64,000 nt of DNA from Psychrobacter maritimus (lineage in GTDB: Bacteria > Pseudomonadota > Gammaproteobacteria > Pseudomonadales > Moraxellaceae), in NCBI RefSeq assembly GCF_904846345.1, contig NZ_CAJHAJ010000012.1, positions 1 to 64,000 on the forward strand, read 5' to 3'. Below are positions 9,049-18,421 of this stretch, in pieces. A model generated the notes under the pieces. The model ran no database searches. It saw only the letters and a program-made list of their open reading frames with translations, and was not told the origin of the DNA. Made by a program: the position numbers and the translations under genes. The stretch's first letter is position 1. Each line of letters starts with the position of its first letter.

Positions 9049-10146
9049 ATGAAGATGAGCTTAAAAAATATAGCAAAAGCACTATTGGTGACGACATTTA
9101 GTGGTGCAATGCTGATGACCACTGCCCACGCTAATAATCCACCGCCGACCATTAAAGCGGACGCACCCAATCGCTATATCGTCAAAAAAGGCGATACGTT
9201 GTGGGATATCTCAGGTCGCTATTTAGACAGCCCTTGGCGCTGGAAAGAGATTTGGGCGACCAATAAGCAAATCAAAAATCCCAACCTTATTTATCCTAAT
9301 GACATTCTTATTTTATGTGTGATACAAGGTAAAACTTTAATTGGCGTTGATACAGGCGAGGGCTGTGCGGGCGTTGAAAAGCAGTTGACGGGTAATGTAG
9401 TGTCTAGCACAGTTTCGGTCACTTCGACCGCTAATAGTATTCCGCCTATTCCATGGTCTGCGATTCAGCATTGGCTCGATAAGACCATTATTGTTAATCC
9501 AGCAGATTTTAATACCACGCCCTATATTTTAGCTTCTAAAAAAGGCAATTTAATTACGGCAAGCGGCGATAAAGTCTATGCTAAAGGCGTACCACTTATC
9601 GTTGGACAGCGTTATGGTATTTACCGTGAAGGCGAGAAGTATGTCGAGCCTAAAACGCAAAAAATCATCGGTTTAGAAGTCACCCAAGTTGCTACCGGTT
9701 TGGTCACGTCTACAGAAACCAATGGTGTGACTAGCTTGCAGCTGATTGACAGTTATGGCAAAGAAGTCCGTGAAGGCGATCGCGTTTTTGTAGAATTAAA
9801 CAATTCTATCCCGCCGGTATTTTATCCAACGCCTGCCACCGTCAACCGTGGCGGTATGATTGTCCGCGTCATGGATTCTATCAGCTCAGCCGCTAAAGGC
9901 AGCGTGGTTGCTATCAATCTAGGTAGCACGCACGGCGCTAAACCTGGTGATGTGTTGACCGTTTATCAAAAAGGCGCGGTCATACGCGATATCAAGGACA
10001 ACGATACCCCAGTACGTTTGCCAAGTGAGCCTAGTGGTATGGTGATGGTGTTTAATACCTTTGATAATATCAGCTATGCGTATGTGCTTGACTCTGAGCT
10101 ACCGCTCAACGTCGGTGATCAGCTCTTACCACCGCCTTACTTATAA
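9049..10146 (+). CDS. LysM-domain exported protein
   Basis: An exported protein with a cell-wall binding domain. An N-terminal signal peptide (MKMSLKN, then a hydrophobic stretch ending at AHA) is followed by one LysM domain (about residues 44-91, YIVKKGDTLWDIS to YPNDILIL) and ~270 residues without a recognised enzyme motif. LysM binds N-acetylglucosamine in peptidoglycan. The ATG at 9049 is preferred over an in-frame GTG at 9037 because it gives a cleaner signal peptide. Neither has a strong ribosome-binding site. It lies 57 bp upstream of dprA, an arrangement common in gammaproteobacteria. Its precise function is unknown. Confidence 0.85.
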   Translation: MKMSLKNIAKALLVTTFSGAMLMTTAHANNPPPTIKADAPNRYIVKKGDTLWDISGRYLDSPWRWKEIWATNKQIKNPNLIYPNDILILCVIQGKTLIGVDTGEGCAGVEKQLTGNVVSSTVSVTSTANSIPPIPWSAIQHWLDKTIIVNPADFNTTPYILASKKGNLITASGDKVYAKGVPLIVGQRYGIYREGEKYVEPKTQKIIGLEVTQVATGLVTSTETNGVTSLQLIDSYGKEVREGDRVFVELNNSIPPVFYPTPATVNRGGMIVRVMDSISSAAKGSVVAINLGSTHGAKPGDVLTVYQKGAVIRDIKDNDTPVRLPSEPSGMVMVFNTFDNISYAYVLDSELPLNVGDQLLPPPYL

Positions 10147-10203
10147 TTGACTTGAGCCTCTATTGAGTCATTATCCCCGTCAGTTACTATGAGTTAAGCG
10201 CTT

Positions 10204-11460
10204 ATGACCGTGACCGCAGTCTCCTCTCTTTTATCCGATGAGCAGCGCGCAGTATTGGCGCTGTGGACTGAGGTGAATGCGTCATTATCGGCTTATGATA
10301 AGCTGGTTACTTCTTTTGGTAATGCCGAGCTTGCTTGGTGTGCCAAAGTAGAGGCATGGCGGCAGCTTGGCATTCATAGTATGCATCTTAAGCGTCACGA
10401 ACAGCCAGAGCAAACGCAAGCCACTATCGATACCATCCAACAGGCATTGCTAGATAACAAATACGGTCTGCTATTTGCCGATCAGTCAGACTATCCTCCG
10501 CAGTTACTAGACATCTATGACCCACCGCCTTTATTGTTTTATCGTGGCGATAAAGCACGTTTGCAACAAGCGCAAATCGCCATCGTTGGGAGCCGAAAAC
10601 CTACCACTCATGCCCAAAAAATCACCTTTGATATGGCGCAATATTTAGCGCAAGCCGGTTATATCATCACTAGCGGCCTTGCTATGGGTGTCGATAAGCG
10701 TGCACATTTAGGTGCTTTGGCTCAAGTTGATGCGGAATATCAAGGTCGTACGGTCGGCGTGATGGGTACAGGGATTGATGTCAATTATCCCAATCATCAT
10801 GACAAGTTATTTAGCCAGATTATCGAGCAAGGTGGCTGTATCATCAGCGAGCTGCTACCGCATACGCAGCCACATAAGCATACCTTTCCACGCCGTAATC
10901 GCTTAGTTGCAGGACTCAGCCTCGCGACGATTGTCACTGAAGCAACGATTCAAAGTGGTTCGCTCATTACTGCGCGCCTAACCTCTGAGCAAGGCAAGCA
11001 AGTCTTTGCGATTCCAAGTCATATCGATAATAATAATGCTGCAGGTTGTCATCACTTGATACGTGAGGGCGCAACTTTAATTTATCATCCACAGCAAGTC
11101 CTCGAAGATATTAACAGTCAATTAGGCTATCAAAGCCGTAACTACAATTCATCGGATAACGCAGAACTTAATATTGAGCAAGCAAATCTTAGCCAAAGCT
11201 CTAATCCTCTAAATACAAACAGAACCTCTAGCACCACTATTGGTCACGCGCCGCAGTCTAATCTCAAATCTTCTTCCAATGCTATCGTTATTCCCGAGCA
11301 TTTAACGCAGGTTTATGAGCAGCTTGACTGGCATGGACAAGATTTGGATGCATTATTAATCACTACTAACCTGACACCACCGCAATTGATTGGGCAACTT
11401 ATGGAGCTTGAATTGTTAGGGGTTATCAGCGTGCAAGGTGGGCGTTATTTGCGGGTTTAG
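10204..11460 (+). CDS. dprA: DNA-processing protein DprA (Smf)
   Basis: Binds incoming single-stranded DNA during natural transformation and loads RecA. The Rossmann-like core shows AIVGSRKPT, SGLAMGVDKRAHLGAL, GTGIDVNYP and ISELLP in family order. The C-terminal ~70 residues resemble the winged-helix domain (LLITTNLTPPQLIGQLMELE). A Ser/Asn-rich linker at about 313-360 joins the two. The 418-residue length is normal for the two-domain form. It sits between the LysM gene and tsaC. With comM at 31.2 kb it hints at natural competence, which is known in Moraxellaceae. Confidence 0.93.
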   Translation: MTVTAVSSLLSDEQRAVLALWTEVNASLSAYDKLVTSFGNAELAWCAKVEAWRQLGIHSMHLKRHEQPEQTQATIDTIQQALLDNKYGLLFADQSDYPPQLLDIYDPPPLLFYRGDKARLQQAQIAIVGSRKPTTHAQKITFDMAQYLAQAGYIITSGLAMGVDKRAHLGALAQVDAEYQGRTVGVMGTGIDVNYPNHHDKLFSQIIEQGGCIISELLPHTQPHKHTFPRRNRLVAGLSLATIVTEATIQSGSLITARLTSEQGKQVFAIPSHIDNNNAAGCHHLIREGATLIYHPQQVLEDINSQLGYQSRNYNSSDNAELNIEQANLSQSSNPLNTNRTSSTTIGHAPQSNLKSSSNAIVIPEHLTQVYEQLDWHGQDLDALLITTNLTPPQLIGQLMELELLGVISVQGGRYLRV

Positions 11461-11616
11461 AGTTATGTTTTCTTTACTGTTAAGCTCCTCTATTTGCTAG
11501 TTTTTGAGTCTTTAGCCGAAAAGATTTTGGCAGTTTTAAACGCTACTTTTCGAGTCTTTCCGTGTCCTGTGTTATTATAAATGCTTAAATCTCTATCCTC
11601 TCGAAGCATTTAAACC

Positions 11617-12246
11617 ATGAAAGAATCCCTGTCATTTATTACTCATTCTGTCGTTCAAGCTGCTCAGTGGCTAAAAGAAGGCGAGTTACTTGCTTATCCA
11701 ACCGAAAGCGTCTGGGGTATCGGCTGTGATGCTTATGATAAAGCAGCAGTCCAGCGTATTTTAGATATTAAGCAGCGTCCACAAGCAAAGGGCATGATTG
11801 TGATTACTGATAGTGCAGAGCGTTTAGCGCCTTTATTAGATGCTTTAAAAGATCGTCAGCGCCAGCAAATCATCAAGAGTTGGCAGGCAGATAGTGACAA
11901 TATAGCGCTACAATGCAAGCAAGCCCATACATGGTTATTGCCCATTCCGAGCACACTTACCACAACCATTCCTTCTTGGATAACGGGCCAACATCAGACT
12001 GTCGCGGTTAGAGTTATCGCCCATCCTACTATTCGTCAGTTGTGCCAGCAGATGGTTAGTGCTGATAACCCATTTGGGTTATTGGTTTCCACAAGTTGCA
12101 ACCCGTCTGGTCATCAGCCTGCCAGTACCTTTGATGAAGCCTATGCTTATTTCGGCGAGCAAATAAGCTACTTGCAGACTGAAACGTTAGGTTATACGTT
12201 ACCGAGCCAAATCCGTGATGCCACCACAGGTCTAATCGTTCGTTAG
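11617..12246 (+). CDS. tsaC: Threonylcarbamoyl-AMP synthase (YrdC/Sua5 family)
   Basis: Makes threonylcarbamoyl-AMP from threonine, bicarbonate and ATP for the t6A37 modification of ANN-decoding tRNAs. The 209 residues are the single-domain YrdC form. The binding motif LLAYPTESVWGIGCDA (about 24-39) and IKQRPQAKGMIVI (about 51-63) are clear, with VSTSCNPSGHQPA further on. It follows dprA by 156 bp on the same strand. No strong Shine-Dalgarno sequence precedes the ATG. Confidence 0.92.
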   Translation: MKESLSFITHSVVQAAQWLKEGELLAYPTESVWGIGCDAYDKAAVQRILDIKQRPQAKGMIVITDSAERLAPLLDALKDRQRQQIIKSWQADSDNIALQCKQAHTWLLPIPSTLTTTIPSWITGQHQTVAVRVIAHPTIRQLCQQMVSADNPFGLLVSTSCNPSGHQPASTFDEAYAYFGEQISYLQTETLGYTLPSQIRDATTGLIVR

Positions 12247-12373
12247 GGGGTAGCAATCATTCAAACAGACAGTATTACTACTTAGTTTCACTATTGACAG
12301 AAATAAAAGAATAGCGCACTATGAGTCAAGAAGGCAGTTATAAATTATAGAAAATATTGAGTAGATATCAATC

Positions 12374-12892
12374 ATGAAACTAAATCCTGTGACCGAAAAG
12401 TTTATCTTACATTGGGGCGAAATGGGTTCGCAATGGGGCGTTAATCGTACCATGTCACAAATTCATGCATTGTTATATATCATCGGTAAGCCGTTAGATG
12501 CTGAAGAAATTACCGAAACCCTTGGTGTTGCTCGCTCTAATGTCTCAAACAGTATTAGAGAATTACAAAATTGGGGATTGGTACAAAAGGTTTCGATATT
12601 GGGCGACAGGCGTGATCATTTTACGACCAATACAGATGTTTGGGAGCTCGCACGTATCATTGTAGTTGAACGCCAAAAGCGTGAGCTGGATCCAACAGTA
12701 CAGTTTTTACAAGAACTGATAGATAGTCCTGAGTTTGAACATGAAAATAGCGAAGTAAAAGCACGTATTCGTGATACCCAAGAATTCGTTGATACAGTCA
12801 TCACTTGGTCATCTGAGATGCTTAGACTACCGACTAACGCCCTTAAAAAAGTTTTGAAACTAGGCGCGAGTATAAAAAAGGTTCTAGGGTAA
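12374..12892 (+). CDS. GbsR/MarR-type winged-helix transcription regulator
   Basis: A 172-residue probable DNA-binding protein of the GbsR-like branch of MarR regulators. A winged helix occupies about residues 20-90: ALLYIIGKPLDAEEITETLGVARSNVSNS contains the helix-turn-helix, and ILGDRRDHF is the wing. A helical C-terminal part probably dimerises. It lies just upstream of the desaturase gene in the same direction (112 bp), so it may control that gene. That link is inference from position only. Confidence 0.8.
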   Translation: MKLNPVTEKFILHWGEMGSQWGVNRTMSQIHALLYIIGKPLDAEEITETLGVARSNVSNSIRELQNWGLVQKVSILGDRRDHFTTNTDVWELARIIVVERQKRELDPTVQFLQELIDSPEFEHENSEVKARIRDTQEFVDTVITWSSEMLRLPTNALKKVLKLGASIKKVLG

Positions 12893-13004
12893 TCTAACTA
12901 TGTAAAAATAAAAAATTTTCAGTATGTGTTTCTGTTTTGACAGAAATTAATGTAAGTATGTAAGGCTTATATAAACCCCCTTTATTAGCAGTAATGACAA
13001 ATGG

Positions 13005-13964
13005 ATGTGTGAAATGAAAGCAAATAAAACACATAGTAATAAAGAGCAATCGATCAAAAATGCTGTTAGATCAGTAGAGTGGCAAGACTTACGCCAACTG
13101 ACTCGCGGCCAAATTGCTTACAACCTCATTTTGCCTTATCCGTTTTTATTGCTGTCGTGGTGGTTTGCCAGTCAATCTTGGTATGTAATGGCGTGCGTCG
13201 CGTCGTATCTATTTTTTGCTGCGGCCTTTCGCCAAGCTCACGATGGCTATCATCATAGCTTAGGTACGGGTAAACGTACGACTACCGCCATATTGCTGTT
13301 GCTTAGTGTGCTATTGATGACCAGCTTGCATAGCATTCGAGCTACTCATATGGCGCATCATCGTGACCCTCTAGGCGATAGTGATATTGAGGGCAGTTTG
13401 GCAAAAGTGTCATGGTGGCAAGCGATGTTAGGCGGCATAACCTATCGGCTCAATATCTATCGTCAAGGATTGCGTCTAAGCAGCCGTCGCAATCAAAACT
13501 TGGCTTGGTTAGAGTTTGGCTTAATTGCTTTAGCCGTCTTAGTTGCCCTTGTATTGACCGCGCTTACTATCCCAACTCTTGCTATGTTAGCGCAAGTGTT
13601 GATGTATCACCTACTGACCATGATGTTGGCGAATGCTAGTGTTGGAATCATTGCTGTTTGGGGTGTGCATCATGATTGTGATGAAACGATAGCCCGCACT
13701 GAGCGTAACCCATTGGTCAATATATTGACTTTTAACTTACTCTATCACGTAGAGCATCATCTATTTCCTGCTGTGCCATCCAATCATTTACCTGAGCTAG
13801 CCAAGCGTTTAGATGCAGTAGCGCCACACCTAACCAAGCAGCATGTATTGCCCAATATATCTGCTGTTATGAACTTTATAAATAATAGATGGAACAAACT
13901 AAAAGATAATTATCACCATAGCAACGATAAGAACGGGTGTCCTATTCGTAAGCGTTTTGCATAA
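13005..13964 (+). CDS. Membrane fatty acid desaturase family protein
   Basis: An integral-membrane di-iron enzyme. Histidine boxes HDGYHH (79-84), HMAHH (115-119) and HVEHH (248-252) define the desaturase/hydroxylase superfamily, with four or so hydrophobic segments (about 39-70, 92-108, 170-200, 201-220). It probably introduces a double bond into an acyl or isoprenoid chain. Such enzymes keep membranes fluid in the cold, but the substrate cannot be read from sequence. An ATG three codons downstream (13014) is an alternative start. A GbsR-type regulator precedes it. Confidence 0.85.
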   Translation: MCEMKANKTHSNKEQSIKNAVRSVEWQDLRQLTRGQIAYNLILPYPFLLLSWWFASQSWYVMACVASYLFFAAAFRQAHDGYHHSLGTGKRTTTAILLLLSVLLMTSLHSIRATHMAHHRDPLGDSDIEGSLAKVSWWQAMLGGITYRLNIYRQGLRLSSRRNQNLAWLEFGLIALAVLVALVLTALTIPTLAMLAQVLMYHLLTMMLANASVGIIAVWGVHHDCDETIARTERNPLVNILTFNLLYHVEHHLFPAVPSNHLPELAKRLDAVAPHLTKQHVLPNISAVMNFINNRWNKLKDNYHHSNDKNGCPIRKRFA

Positions 13965-14086
13965 TAGGCAGGCTATATAAAACTGAGATAATTAATTATC
14001 TATCAATTATTCATAATGAATTCACCACCCACTACCGTAGCCATATTTATACTAAGTTAATCATTAACTTTTATAGGATAAATATA

Positions 14087-14463
14087 ATGAAAATGAATGA
14101 CAGGGTTGATGCTTATCCTTATTTACAAGTCATTATCTTATTTGCAGGGATTGGTAGTGTTATTGGTGGGCTAATTGTAGAGTTGTGCGTTTTATTGATA
14201 TTTAGAAAAGTATACGTACATCTTTTTTAATTGGATTTATGACATCCGAATTTTACATGGGCTCAATTGTCATCTATTTAGGCATAAATTCATGGATGGA
14301 AATGGGAGTTTCGTTCGCTTTTATGTTTATCGTAGGTCTGTTCGGCGCTGTGAATGCTACTATCGCCAGCTGTATGGCTTTACCAAAAGTATGTAAAAGT
14401 GGTTTTGATATAACATCCGAAAAGGAAGAGGATAGTTACAAAGGATTAATTTTAATTGAATGA
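14087..14463 (+). pseudogene. Small membrane protein gene split by a frameshift in a T-run
   Basis: An ATG at 14087, after a purine-rich AGGAT, opens a 47-codon frame ending at TAA 14228-14230. A second frame from ATG 14239 continues for 74 codons to 14463. The shift lies in the run CTTTTTTAA. One extra T, or a -1 slip on TTT just before the stop, gives a continuous 125-residue product with LFLIGF across the junction. The product would have about three hydrophobic helices (about 13-40, 45-70, 73-95) and a charged C-terminal tail. The family is not recognised. It may be a real mutation, a homopolymer sequencing error or programmed frameshifting. Confidence 0.6.
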
Positions 14464-14489
14464 TAAGCAAAAAATACAGGGAGTAGGGC

Positions 14490-15455
14490 ATGAATATTCT
14501 AATCAGTGGTGGCTCAGGATTCTTAGGTAGCGCGTTCAGTGAAGCCCTTATCAAGCGCTATCGAAGTGAGAATAAGGAAGTGCATATTACGTGGCTGACC
14601 CGTGATAGTAGTCAGCCACATCCTGTCGATATTAAGATGATGACTTATGATGAGCTGACGAAATCTAATCAGAGCTTTGATGTCATTTTAAATCTAGCGG
14701 GCGCAGGGATTGCGGATAAGCGTTGGAGCGCTGCACGTAAAGAGCAACTGCTTGCCAGCCGTGTACAGCCTACCGAAGCGTTACTTGCTTTTATAGCGCG
14801 TAGTAGCACTAAACCTAAGCTGTTGGTTAGCGGTTCAGCGATTGGTTGGTATGGCGCTCAAGGTGATAAGCCTTTAATTGAGAGCGGTGACTTTAACACT
14901 GATTTTTCGCATAAATTATGTGACGATTGGGAACAGTTAGCATTGAAAGCTACCGATTATGGCGTTCCTGTTGCTATCGTGCGCACTGGTGTCGTTATTC
15001 ATCCTGAGGGCGGCATGGTTAGTAAGTTATTAACACCCTTTAAAATGGGCGTTGGCGGTCAATTGGCTGATGGTAAGCAAATCATGAGTTGGATCAGCCG
15101 TGAAGATTGTGTAAGGGCAGTTATTTTTATCATCGAGCAGCATCTTACGGGTCAGCAGCAAGCTCAGTTAAATAATACCGGCAATACTTTAAACACAGCA
15201 AGCGATACGCCAGCCGTGGTCTATAACTTAACCGCGCCTAACCCTGTGACCAATCGTACTTTTACCAAGACGCTTGGCGCGTGGCTGCATCGTCCGACGT
15301 TTTTTACTTTACCAAAATTTTTATTAAAATTGATGTTTGGTGAGATGTCGACGTTGCTGATTGATGGGCAAAAAGTATTGCCACAAGCGCTACTCAATGC
15401 AGATTTTAAATTCAAACAGCCAACCCTTAAACAAGCGTTAGAGCAGCAAGTATAA
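14490..15455 (+). CDS. TIGR01777 family NAD(P)-dependent epimerase (YfcH-like)
   Basis: A short-chain dehydrogenase-related protein. The N-terminal nucleotide-binding motif ISGGSGFLGSAF starts at about residue 4. NLAGAGIADKRWSAARK (about 70-86) and VSGSAIGWYG are typical of this epimerase subfamily, and the C-terminal ~50 residues match the family's DUF1731-like end. A good GGGAG ribosome-binding site lies ahead of the ATG. The substrate is unknown for the family. It is 26 bp downstream of the frameshifted membrane protein gene. Confidence 0.87.
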   Translation: MNILISGGSGFLGSAFSEALIKRYRSENKEVHITWLTRDSSQPHPVDIKMMTYDELTKSNQSFDVILNLAGAGIADKRWSAARKEQLLASRVQPTEALLAFIARSSTKPKLLVSGSAIGWYGAQGDKPLIESGDFNTDFSHKLCDDWEQLALKATDYGVPVAIVRTGVVIHPEGGMVSKLLTPFKMGVGGQLADGKQIMSWISREDCVRAVIFIIEQHLTGQQQAQLNNTGNTLNTASDTPAVVYNLTAPNPVTNRTFTKTLGAWLHRPTFFTLPKFLLKLMFGEMSTLLIDGQKVLPQALLNADFKFKQPTLKQALEQQV

Positions 15456-15528
15456 GCAGCAACTATAAAAAGTGAGTAGCGAAAAAATTATCTCTTAAAT
15501 GTAAGGGGTATCAACTTACATAATGGAT

Positions 15529-15544
15529 TGTTTCATGTGAAACA
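15529..15544. other. parS-like ParB site in spacer
   Basis: TGTTTCATGTGAAACA matches the parS consensus except for one central base (T for C). It lies in the spacer after the epimerase gene, where no coding constraint explains it. Confidence 0.65.
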
Positions 15545-15702
15545 ATCTGCGCCTTAAAATAAGCTGACTTTTCGATAAACGTTTTGTATAACTGTGATTT
15601 CTTTTAAAACCTTTATACAGTTTCAATAAAAAATGATGCTGTCTATAACAGGTAAGAATATTGGCGTACTATAAGCCGGTCTTTGTCTGATTCAATTTTA
15701 TT

Positions 15703-16783
15703 ATGTGGCTTTTTATCATCCTTACCCAGCTGCTCGCGATGATGAGTAGCGAGATATTGTACTGGTTCATCAAACCGAAACGGCGCTTGGCTAAGACAGC
15801 TTTAGTCTTAAGCGTTTTTGTCATTAATAATGCTTTTCTTATTTACGGACTGAGTGAGTTTTGGCACGAGCGCTTCCATGTCTACTTGGTTGTCAGTATT
15901 TTACAAGGTTTTATGTTCTATGCAGGCTTAATAACCGCTGTCATTACCCTAGTTTATGTCTATATCCTGAAGAAAAAATACCATCCAATTATCATGAGAG
16001 CCGTTGCTGCTGTGGTTTATGCTGGTCTTGTGGGTTTAGCAGTATTTAATGCTTATTCGCCTGTCGTACATCACTTGGAAGTAACGACAGATAAGCCACT
16101 CAATAAACCAATGCAGATAGCTTTGGTGTCTGATACTCATTTGGGTAGATGGTTTGGCAATCGGCAGATAGATAAGATGGTCAAGCTGATAGATGCCCAA
16201 AGTCCAGATGTGGTGGTTATCGCGGGCGATGTCATGAACGATTCCACGGCTGCTTATGACAATACCAATATGCATGAGCATTTATCAAAACTAAGAGCGC
16301 CACTCGGTGTCTATGCTACTTTGGGTAATCACGATTATTCAGGTAATCAAGTTGCTATTGCTAATAGCAGTCGAGCGGGCAGGTATTCAAGTGATTGATA
16401 ATAAAAGTGTCTGGTTGGATGACTCAGTCTTGCTGATAGGGCGTTCGGATGAAACCGATCCTGCACGCCCTGCCGCCACAGATTTACTTAGTGAAGTGAG
16501 GGCGGATAAACCGGTGATATTTTTAGAGCATAGCCCTGCCGATTTAGCACAAATCAAAGGTTTGCCCATTGATTTACATTTATCAGGGCATACCCATGGT
16601 GGGCAGATATTTCCTTTAACGACATTGCTAAAATGGTTCACGCCACTGGTTTATGGCGCCAAACAACTAGAAGGCACGCAGTTTTTGGTGACTTCAGGTT
16701 ATGGTATCGGCGCGGTGCCATTTAGATTGGGTACGCGTTCTGAGATTTGGCTAATTACTTTGACAGGTCAAGCTTATTCATAG
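15703..16783 (+). pseudogene. Membrane-anchored metallophosphoesterase, frameshifted
   Basis: The first frame (15703-16398) encodes about four N-terminal hydrophobic segments and then the calcineurin-like motifs SDTHLG, GDVMND and GNHDY. The remaining motifs (EHSPAD, SGHTHGGQIFP) are in the +1 frame up to 16783. Removing one base near 16365, in GCTAATAGCAGTCGAG, joins them as ANAVERAGIQV and gives about 359 residues, the size of YkuE/YaeI-like membrane phosphoesterases. As written, the active site is split between frames and the first product lacks half of its metal ligands. No slippery sequence is evident. It may be a true pseudogene or a sequencing error. Confidence 0.82.
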
Positions 16784-16816
16784 TAGCTGATTCATAGTAA
16801 CTGATTCATAGTAACT
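16775..16816. repeat. Three tandem 14-bp repeats at the phosphoesterase stop
   Basis: Units 16775-16788, 16789-16802 and 16803-16816 share the sequence GATTCATAGTAACT. The second and third are identical and the first differs at two positions. The phosphoesterase stop codon lies in the first unit, so the array looks like recent slippage duplication of the gene end. Confidence 0.8.
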
Positions 16817-16939
16817 AGCCGTTATGGTTATCCGTGCTTTTTTATCTATCTTTTTCCAATTGTCAGTTAATGCTAGCTTTTAGCTTGTTTTAATAGCTAC
16901 CCGTATTTAGCTCGTAACCCACAGCCATTATTCAGCTAT

Positions 16940-18421
16940 TCATGCAGCCACTAACTCTTGGGTGCTGATGACCTCACGTACAAAGCTAGAAAAACCATTA
17001 ATAATATGACGCGTCTCTTGTCCAAGCCCTTGATGGACGCTCATAAAATGGATAAATCCATGCGGTGCGCCATAGACAGTATAGGTTTTGACCGCAACAC
17101 CATGGCTTTCTAACTGCTTAGCATAAGCAAAAGCTTCATCACGCAAAACATCTAATTCGGCCGCGACGATATAAGTAGGGCAGATATGGCTATTGTCACC
17201 GAGCATAGGTGAGGTCAAGATATGCTGGCGCGGTAACGGGCTGTTTTCCAAACACGCGGCGTCGAATACCGCCACATCGGCATGATCTAATAGTAAACCC
17301 TCGCCATATAACTCCCAGCTAGGATAATCATTTTCAACATCCGTCACAGGATACAGAGGTATTTGCGCCATTGGCGATGGCACGCGCTGCAATATCTCAA
17401 AAGTTTTTTGCCCATTAATGCCCAAATCTTGCCATGCTTCTGCCGTTGGGGTGATGACTTGTTGAGCAACCATGGTTGATAGCCCGCCGCCCGCACTATC
17501 ACCTGCCAGTACAATACGCGAAGGCAAAGCGCCAAATGCTTGGCAATTTTCAGCCAACCATCCATAAGCAGCAATACAATCTCGTAGCGCTGTCGGTGCA
17601 GGATATTCAGGTGCTAGACGATAATCAACACTAACCACCGGCCAGCCCGTTTGCTCACAGACGGCATGACAGAATTCATGATGGGTGTCGACATCACCGA
17701 TACAAAATCCGCCACCATGAAAAAACAGCATCACGGTTTCATCAGGATTACGTTTCGGTTTCTTTTTAAAGCCAAAGCCTGTTGCACTTACTTGTTTTTG
17801 ATAGCAACGAATGGTCATGTCACCATCATCAGCATTGGCAATGGTTTTGTCTTCCCACTCTACGGTAGGGCCATCTTTTTTGGTAAAGGGTTTAATACTG
17901 CTAAATAAGGTAGAGCTTGGCTGTTGCCAAACGTTTGGCGCTTGCATCGCAACGACGTCGGTCGCAAAGCGTTTGCGCAATTCGACCATGTCTACAAGGT
18001 GTAATGGCGTTTTAAGCTTGCTATTGACTGCAAGGATTAAGCGTAAATGGGCATCAACGTGTTCGTATTGCTTAGCGGTCGGTCCATCCAAATAGCCGAC
18101 CAAGCTTTCTAATACTGACTCTGGTAAGCAGCCGATGCCTTTCATAGCGTAATGCAGTAGGTGCGGCTGATAGCTGGTCATTAGGTTATGATAAAGCACC
18201 TTATCTTTGATGGATAATGGCTTATCATCAGCGCTGGTTGCAATCTCTGCATTCTTTATTGGCAAAGTCGGTAAGTTTTCTGGTTTACGACTTTTTAATG
18301 AGCTACTTGATGCACTATCACATAAACTTTCAGGCTTTTCTTGAGCCAAAGCGGTTAGGTTAAGTGACCTCATTGCTTTATTAAGTAAGGTGTTGATTGA
18401 TAATACTGTTGAATTAGGCAT
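16940..18421 (-). CDS. HSL-family alpha/beta hydrolase (esterase/lipase)
   Basis: A serine hydrolase of the hormone-sensitive-lipase type. The oxyanion motif HGGG (235-238), nucleophile Ser309 in GDSAGG, and a late Asp (AELDVLRDE) and His (APHGFIH) form the expected triad. The ~180 residues ahead of the core are long for the family. The start at 18421 (MPNSTVLS, 493 residues) is chosen because AGGAGGTG sits just upstream. The frame is open for 51 more codons upstream, but that part has no ribosome-binding site. No signal peptide is clear. Related enzymes in cold-adapted Moraxellaceae hydrolyse short to medium acyl esters. The substrate here is unknown. Confidence 0.87.
   Translation of the reverse strand: MPNSTVLSINTLLNKAMRSLNLTALAQEKPESLCDSASSSSLKSRKPENLPTLPIKNAEIATSADDKPLSIKDKVLYHNLMTSYQPHLLHYAMKGIGCLPESVLESLVGYLDGPTAKQYEHVDAHLRLILAVNSKLKTPLHLVDMVELRKRFATDVVAMQAPNVWQQPSSTLFSSIKPFTKKDGPTVEWEDKTIANADDGDMTIRCYQKQVSATGFGFKKKPKRNPDETVMLFFHGGGFCIGDVDTHHEFCHAVCEQTGWPVVSVDYRLAPEYPAPTALRDCIAAYGWLAENCQAFGALPSRIVLAGDSAGGGLSTMVAQQVITPTAEAWQDLGINGQKTFEILQRVPSPMAQIPLYPVTDVENDYPSWELYGEGLLLDHADVAVFDAACLENSPLPRQHILTSPMLGDNSHICPTYIVAAELDVLRDEAFAYAKQLESHGVAVKTYTVYGAPHGFIHFMSVHQGLGQETRHIINGFSSFVREVISTQELVAA

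Noticed and set aside
16340-16400. Programmed frameshifting in the phosphoesterase gene
   Set aside because: No slippery run is present at the junction, so a mutation or sequence error is more likely.
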